Below, piece by piece: positions 1-5,467 of a stretch of 5,467 bases of DNA. Position 1 is the first letter of the stretch. Every line of letters begins with the position of its first letter. The DNA is from Caldilineaceae bacterium (GTDB taxonomy: Bacteria; Chloroflexota; Anaerolineae; Caldilineales; Caldilineaceae): the NCBI GenBank assembly GCA_015494005.1, contig WGCB01000203.1:1-5467 (forward strand), given 5' to 3'. Under the pieces are notes generated by a model. That model did not search any database. It was not told where the DNA came from and saw only the letters and a program-made list of their open reading frames with translations. The position numbers and the translations under genes were made by a program.

Positions 1-1053
1 ACCCTGCGCTTCGCCAAAGCGCTCATCGCCACCGGCTCCCGGCCCATGGAGCTGCCCATCCCAGGCCTGGCCGAGGCCGGCTACCTGACCAACGAGAGCA
101 TCTTCTCCGTGACGGAGCAGCCCCGTCGGCTGGCCATCATCGGCGCGGGACCCATCGGCTGCGAGCTGGCCCAGGCCTTCCAGCGGCTAGGCACCCAGGT
201 TACCTTGTTCGAGATCTTCCCGCGCATCCTCATCCGGGAGGACGAAGATGCCGCCAAGGTGGTGGCCCGGGCCCTGGAGGAGGACGGGGTGCGCATGGTC
301 CTGGAGGCCAAGATCAGCCAGGTCCTGCGAGAAGGGGGAGAGCGCGTCCTCTGCTTCGAGCAGGAAGGGAAGCCGGGAAGGGTGGCCGTGGATCAGATCC
401 TGGTGGCGGCGGGACGATCCCCCAACGTGGAGGGGCTGGACCTGGCCGCTGCGGGCGTGGAATACCATCGCAAGGGCATCCAAGTGAACGATTTTCTCCA
501 GACCACCAACCCGAACATCTACGCGGCCGGGGATGTGGCGGTGAAGTACCAGTTCACCCACGTGGCCGATGCGTCCGCCCGTATCGTGGTCCAGAACGCT
601 CTGTTCCCAGGGCCCAAAGCCCGCTTCAGCCGCCTGGTCATCCCCTGGAGCACCTACACCGACCCGGAAGTTGCCCATGTGGGGATGTACCCCTCAGAGG
701 CCCAGGAGCAGGGCATCCCGGTGGAGACCATCACGGTGCCCCTGGCCCGGACGGATCGGGCAGTGACCGACGGCGAGACCGAGGGGTTCGCCAAGGTGCA
801 CCTGCGCAAGGGGAGTGATCGGATCCTGGGGGCGACCATCGTGGCCAGCCATGCTGGAGAGATGATCGGTGAGGTGGTCCTGGCCATGACAGGCAACCTG
901 GGCCTGAAGACCCTGGCCCGGACCATCCATGCCTACCCTACCCAGGCGGGGATCTTGAAGCAGGTGGCGGACACGTACAACCGGGGGCGGTTGACGCCCC
1001 TGGTGCACCGGCTCACGTCCGCGTGGCTGGCATGGCGGCGTTCGGGAAGGTAA
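1..1053 (+). CDS. MerA-like FAD/NAD(P) disulfide oxidoreductase, C-terminal part (5' end outside window)
   Basis: The gene is open from the first base; 350 residues are visible, ending in TAA at 1051-1053. The visible part starts inside the FAD domain (ATGSRP, fragment residues 10-15). It continues with an NAD(P)-binding Rossmann motif GAGPIG (48-53), an acidic residue after the second strand (VTLFE), which usually favours NADH, the AAGRSPN stretch, the second FAD motif YAAGDV (174-179) and the dimerisation domain (about 209-325). FTHVADASARIVVQNALF and YTDPEVAHVG match proteins often annotated as mercuric reductase, some of which I recall being linked to TVP38-type membrane proteins. The redox-active CxxxxC pair would lie upstream and cannot be checked. 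The C-terminus reads HAYPTQAG (310-317), where lipoamide dehydrogenases have H-x-H-P-T-x-x-E, so the catalytic His is Tyr and the Glu is Gly. The C-terminal Cys-Cys of true MerA is absent. The family is secure; mercury as substrate is not, and another electron acceptor is equally possible. Confidence 0.9.
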   Translation, partial: TLRFAKALIATGSRPMELPIPGLAEAGYLTNESIFSVTEQPRRLAIIGAGPIGCELAQAFQRLGTQVTLFEIFPRILIREDEDAAKVVARALEEDGVRMVLEAKISQVLREGGERVLCFEQEGKPGRVAVDQILVAAGRSPNVEGLDLAAAGVEYHRKGIQVNDFLQTTNPNIYAAGDVAVKYQFTHVADASARIVVQNALFPGPKARFSRLVIPWSTYTDPEVAHVGMYPSEAQEQGIPVETITVPLARTDRAVTDGETEGFAKVHLRKGSDRILGATIVASHAGEMIGEVVLAMTGNLGLKTLARTIHAYPTQAGILKQVADTYNRGRLTPLVHRLTSAWLAWRRSGR

Positions 1054-1092
1054 AAGCAGAGGGCAAAGAGGGAGAAAGGCGGATTGGGGGCG
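1054..1092. other. Convergent intergenic gap without a clear terminator
   Basis: Only 39 bp separate the stop codons of the oxidoreductase and the kinase. The only structure seen is a weak 5-bp hairpin, TGGGG at 1085-1089 with CCCCA at 1097-1101 and a 7-nt loop. It overlaps the kinase's last codons and is not followed by a T-run on either strand. No intrinsic terminator can be supported, so transcripts from the two sides may overlap or end by Rho. Confidence 0.5.
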
Positions 1093-3885
<2,793 letters not shown>

Positions 3886-3889
3886 CCAA

Positions 3890-3894
3890 CCTCC
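3890..3894 (-). promoter_or_regulatory. Ribosome binding site of the hybrid kinase
   Basis: On the minus strand GGAGG precedes the ATG at 3885 with a 4-base spacer (TTGG). It fixes the kinase start at the residue that begins the first membrane segment. The spacer is somewhat short. Confidence 0.75.
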
Positions 3895-3941
3895 AGAAAA
3901 CGCCTCTTGGCTTTGTCCCCTCAGCGTACCAGGATGTCGTC

Positions 3942-3954
3942 CTCCTGCGAGGAG
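3942..3954 (-). repeat. Small intercistronic hairpin between binding protein and kinase genes
   Basis: Inverted repeat CTCCT (3942-3946) and AGGAG (3950-3954) with a 3-base loop lies just after the stop of the binding-protein gene. The stem is short and no T-run follows, so it does not look like a full terminator. It might stabilise the upstream message end or reduce read-through, or it may be chance in GC-rich DNA. Confidence 0.3.
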
Positions 3955-3963
3955 TGCGCCGTT

Positions 3964-4968
3964 CTATTGGTCCACGTTCTCTTGAGTCACTAAACGGATA
4001 TCGATCAAGGTTTCTTTAGGTAGTTCCTCGCCTTGGAGCCCTCGCCAGGCATATTCCACGCCCAGATAGCCCTGACGAGCCGCCTGCTGGTCCACGGTGA
4101 CCAAGAGCTTGCCCTGGCGCACAGCCTCCCTGGCCTCGTCCAGGGCATCGTAGCCTGCCACCAGAACATCGCTGCGCCCTGTCTCTTCCAGGTACTTCAG
4201 CACACCCAAGGCCATCATGTCGTTGGCGCTGAAAACGGCGCCGATCTCCGGGTACGCCTCGTACAGGCTCCCGATGACCTGGTAGGCCTCGTCGATCTTC
4301 CAGTGAGCCGTCTCGGTGGCCACCACATGGGTGTAGCGGTTCTCCTGGAAGGCTCGCAGGGCGCCAGCCGTACGAGCCTGGGCATTGCTGGCCTCCGGCG
4401 CCCCTTCCAGGATCGCGACCTGGGTGGGCTGACCGATCCGGTCGGCCAGGAACTTCGCAGCCAGATAGGCTCCCTGTTCGTTGTCTACCCCCACGTAGGG
4501 CACGTCCAACAGCCCTTCCTCCTGGGAGCGAATCGGATCCAGCCGGTCGTCGATGTTGATCACCAGGATGCCGGCCTGCTGGGCCTTCGCCAAAGGTGGA
4601 ACCAGCTCGGTGGCGCTCATGGGGGCGATGACGATGGCGTCCACTTCTGCCTGGATGGCTTCTTCCACCAGGGCGATCTGCTGCTCCACGGCGGTCTCGG
4701 TGGCCACTGCCTTCACCTGCACCTGGAGCCCTAGCTTGCTTTCCGCTTCCCGGGCTCCTTGCTCTACCTGGGCGAAGAAGGGGTTGCCCACGGTTTTCAA
4801 GATCAGGGCCACCTCAGGCCCTGACGGCTGTTCCTCCGAAGCTGTGGTTTCCGGGGTGGCAGACGGCTCGGACACCAGCCGCTCGATCCCGGCGTTGCGG
4901 TTCTGTTCGCACGCGGCCACCCACAGCAACACAAAGAGCAACGTGACGAGTTTTTTCTTGAACGACAT
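3964..4968 (-). CDS. RbsB-type sugar-binding lipoprotein (periplasmic binding protein, Peripla_BP_4-like)
   Basis: A complete 334-residue protein with a lysine-rich start, a hydrophobic core and a lipobox VAAC ending at Cys20, so it is predicted to be exported and lipid-anchored. A flexible S/T/E/P-rich linker (about 33-51) leads to a type I binding-protein fold (about 52-328). Aligned by eye with E. coli ribose-binding protein, the ligand-contact positions are kept: N62 and F64/F65 (NPFF), D141/R142, R199, W223 in place of a Phe, N249 (SANDMMALG), D274 (AGYDALDEA) and Q294. A pentose or other pyranose-like sugar is therefore a reasonable ligand; the exact one cannot be read from sequence. 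No transporter gene adjoins it in the window; the next gene is a hybrid histidine kinase. It may therefore act as a ligand-presenting subunit for that kinase, as LuxP does for LuxQ, or serve a transporter encoded elsewhere. The ATG at 4968 is supported by the signal peptide and an upstream GGAG. Confidence 0.93.
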   Translation of the reverse strand: MSFKKKLVTLLFVLLWVAACEQNRNAGIERLVSEPSATPETTASEEQPSGPEVALILKTVGNPFFAQVEQGAREAESKLGLQVQVKAVATETAVEQQIALVEEAIQAEVDAIVIAPMSATELVPPLAKAQQAGILVINIDDRLDPIRSQEEGLLDVPYVGVDNEQGAYLAAKFLADRIGQPTQVAILEGAPEASNAQARTAGALRAFQENRYTHVVATETAHWKIDEAYQVIGSLYEAYPEIGAVFSANDMMALGVLKYLEETGRSDVLVAGYDALDEAREAVRQGKLLVTVDQQAARQGYLGVEYAWRGLQGEELPKETLIDIRLVTQENVDQ

Positions 4969-4976
4969 CGCTTCTG

Positions 4977-4980
4977 CTCC
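4977..4980 (-). promoter_or_regulatory. Ribosome binding site of the binding-protein gene
   Basis: GGAG on the minus strand is followed by an 8-base spacer and then ATG. It supports the start that gives a textbook lipoprotein signal peptide. Confidence 0.65.
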
Positions 4981-5098
4981 ACAGACCTTTGTTCGATGCA
5001 GGGGGACGGTATCGGGCTACTCAGGTGCGGAGTTGAATCCGGTCCAGCGATGGTGTAGCCATCAACGAGGCGACGATCCTTACGTCTACATGATTTCA

Positions 5099-5113
5099 AT
5101 AGTATGATGCTAT
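5099..5113. repeat. 15-bp near-palindrome (candidate operator)
   Basis: ATAGTAT (5099-5105) and ATGCTAT (5107-5113) are reverse complements apart from one position, centred on G5106. The single central base rules out an RNA hairpin, so if functional it is a DNA-binding site. It sits about 130 bp upstream of the binding-protein start, in the most A/T-rich part of the region. The regulator is unknown. Confidence 0.35.
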
Positions 5114-5144
5114 CGGATCCAACCCGGGCTCGCCATCCGGTTTA

Positions 5145-5166
5145 TGGACCATCTGTCCCTGGTCCA
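5145..5166. repeat. Perfect 7-bp inverted repeat with 8-bp spacer
   Basis: TGGACCA (5145-5151) and TGGTCCA (5160-5166) are exact reverse complements. The pair lies between the two divergent genes and about 75 bp upstream of the rightward -35 element. It could be a binding site for a dimeric regulator. No T-run follows on either strand, so it is not a terminator. Confidence 0.4.
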
Positions 5167-5217
5167 CTTTGCGCCCACTCCCGGCTCGATCCGGCCCAGG
5201 GAAACGACCCTCGGCCA

Positions 5218-5231
5218 GCGCTTTTGAGCGC
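5218..5231. repeat. Small inverted repeat upstream of the rightward promoter
   Basis: GCGCT (5218-5222) and AGCGC (5227-5231) are separated by four bases and lie 10 bp upstream of the -35 element. A role for it is speculative; five-base arms are easily found by chance in this base composition. Confidence 0.25.
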
Positions 5232-5241
5232 CCAAATCATC

Positions 5242-5271
5242 TTGACAGGGCCAGGGTGGCAGGGGTACACT
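5242..5271 (+). promoter_or_regulatory. Sigma70-type promoter of the rightward lipoprotein gene
   Basis: A perfect -35 hexamer TTGACA (5242-5247) is followed after 18 bp by TACACT (5266-5271), which matches the -10 consensus at four of six positions including the key second A and final T. The predicted start of transcription, six to eight bases further on, falls at about 5277-5279. This gives a leader of about 85 nt before the ATG at 5363. It is the clearest promoter in the window. Confidence 0.75.
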
Positions 5272-5277
5272 TTGTCT

Positions 5278-5298
5278 AAATGAGAACGTGTCTCATTT
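5278..5298. promoter_or_regulatory. 21-bp palindrome at the predicted transcription start (candidate operator or 5' hairpin)
   Basis: AAATGAGA (5278-5285) and TCTCATTT (5291-5298) are exact 8-base reverse complements around ACGTG. The element begins at the predicted +1 of the promoter at 5242-5271, where a bound repressor would block initiation or escape. The TGAGA-N5-TCTCA core resembles operators of TetR-type dimers, but no regulator gene is visible and the family cannot be fixed. The same sequence could fold as an 8-bp stem with a 5-nt loop at the very 5' end of the mRNA and protect it. Confidence 0.65.
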
Positions 5299-5302
5299 GT
5301 GA

Positions 5303-5336
5303 GGCCGGTGTGGCTCCGGCACCGGCCGGCCGGAGC
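5303..5336 (+). promoter_or_regulatory. Leader with two overlapping, mutually exclusive GC-rich hairpins
   Basis: One stem pairs GGCCGGTG (5303-5310) with CACCGGCC (5320-5327). The other pairs GCTCCGG (5313-5319) with CCGGAGC (5330-5336). The second stem uses the loop of the first, and the first's 3' arm lies in the second's loop, so the two cannot form together as simple hairpins. Neither covers the ribosome binding site at 5351-5359 or has a T-run. This may be a structured leader affecting stability or translation, or a by-product of high GC. Confidence 0.35.
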
Positions 5337-5350
5337 GATGTGAGGTGAAT

Positions 5351-5359
5351 GGGAGGGGG
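5351..5359 (+). promoter_or_regulatory. Strong ribosome binding site of the rightward lipoprotein gene
   Basis: GGGAGG (5351-5356), extended by three more G, lies six bases before the ATG at 5363. It fixes the start of the partial lipoprotein. Confidence 0.75.
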
Positions 5360-5362
5360 TCA

Positions 5363-5467
5363 ATGACCGGAACGAGGAAAAGGTGGCTTCACGCTCTCTG
5401 GGGAGTTGGGCTGACGCTTGCGCTGATCGCCGCCTGCACTTCCGGTCCGAGCCCGACCACGGATGCC
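5363..5467 (+). CDS. Predicted lipoprotein, N-terminal 35 codons (3' end outside window)
   Basis: The reading frame is open to the window end. It encodes a classic lipoprotein signal: a basic start (MTGTRKRW), a hydrophobic stretch (about 9-24), and lipobox IAAC with Cys25 as the predicted lipidated residue. A small-residue linker TSGPSPTTDA follows. The start is supported by a strong ribosome binding site and an upstream sigma70-like promoter. The mature domain is not visible, so function cannot be assigned. Being divergent from a sugar-binding lipoprotein gene, a second solute-binding protein is a plausible guess, but many other lipoproteins begin the same way. Confidence 0.85.
   Translation, partial: MTGTRKRWLHALWGVGLTLALIAACTSGPSPTTDA

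Larger units (their letters stand above)
4969..5362. other. Divergent regulatory region between two lipoprotein genes
   Basis: This 394-bp stretch holds no convincing coding region. The right side carries a clear plus-strand promoter, a palindrome and leader hairpins (listed separately). On the left no convincing -35/-10 pair was found for the leftward binding-protein gene. An A/T-richer block at about 5091-5113 is the most promoter-like stretch there: it contains TTGAAA on the minus strand, but no matching -10 at 16-18 bases. Several inverted repeats (5099-5113, 5145-5166, 5218-5231) are scattered through it, consistent with regulator binding. A tRNA was looked for and not found. Confidence 0.7.

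Noticed and set aside
187..1008. Minus-strand open frames opposite the oxidoreductase
   Set aside because: Shadow frames without domains; the plus-strand frame carries GAGPIG, YAAGDV and the dimerisation domain.
5020..5050. T-loop-like GTTGAATCC suggesting a tRNA
   Set aside because: Flanking bases do not form a T stem, and no acceptor, D or anticodon arms could be placed.
5094..5099. TTGAAA on the minus strand as the -35 of the binding-protein gene
   Set aside because: No acceptable -10 hexamer lies 16-18 bases downstream, so a promoter cannot be supported.
4033..5107. Plus-strand open frames (4033-4734 and 4553-5107) across the binding-protein gene
   Set aside because: Antisense to a clear binding protein, without a ribosome binding site or recognisable motifs.
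5142..5363. 73-codon minus-strand open frame in the intergenic region
   Set aside because: It covers the promoter, palindrome and leader of the rightward gene, has no recognisable motif, and no good ribosome binding site was noticed.

Overview
The window is a GC-rich stretch of a bacterial chromosome with four protein genes, two of them cut by the window edges. Two genes encode lipoproteins with serine/threonine/proline/glutamate-rich linkers. Together with the large multi-domain hybrid kinase and the MerA-like flavoprotein, this style reminds me of thermophilic or aerobic Chloroflexota (Caldilinea/Litorilinea-like). That is an impression, not a demonstrated placement. No tRNA, rRNA, CRISPR array, insertion sequence or transposase was seen.

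Layout. (1) Positions 1-1053, plus strand: the C-terminal 350 residues of a pyridine nucleotide-disulfide oxidoreductase of the MerA-like family; its N-terminus with the redox-active cysteines lies outside the window. (2) A 39-bp convergent gap. (3) Positions 1093-3885, minus strand: a complete 930-residue membrane hybrid histidine kinase (Cache-like sensor, HAMP, HisKA, HATPase, two receiver domains). (4) Positions 3964-4968, minus strand: a complete RbsB-type sugar-binding lipoprotein, 77 bp upstream of the kinase in transcription order. (5) A 394-bp divergent intergenic region (4969-5362) with a strong sigma70-type promoter firing rightwards, a perfect-armed palindrome at its predicted start site, and GC-rich leader hairpins. 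(6) Positions 5363-5467, plus strand: the first 35 codons of another lipoprotein.

How the genes may work together. The binding protein and kinase look like one transcription unit, binding protein first. No ABC permease or ATPase gene is seen beside the binding protein; the gene that follows it is a sensor kinase. This is the layout of luxPQ, where an RbsB-family protein reports ligand occupancy to a hybrid kinase. The simplest reading is an extracytoplasmic sugar or sugar-like sensor: the lipoprotein captures the ligand, and the kinase's roughly 265-residue outer domain reads it and feeds a phosphorelay. The kinase has no Hpt or DNA-binding domain, so its output partner must lie elsewhere. 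The divergent lipoprotein has a well-formed promoter and possible operator, and may be a target or a transport component of the same locus. The oxidoreductase faces the kinase gene tail to tail and is probably unrelated.
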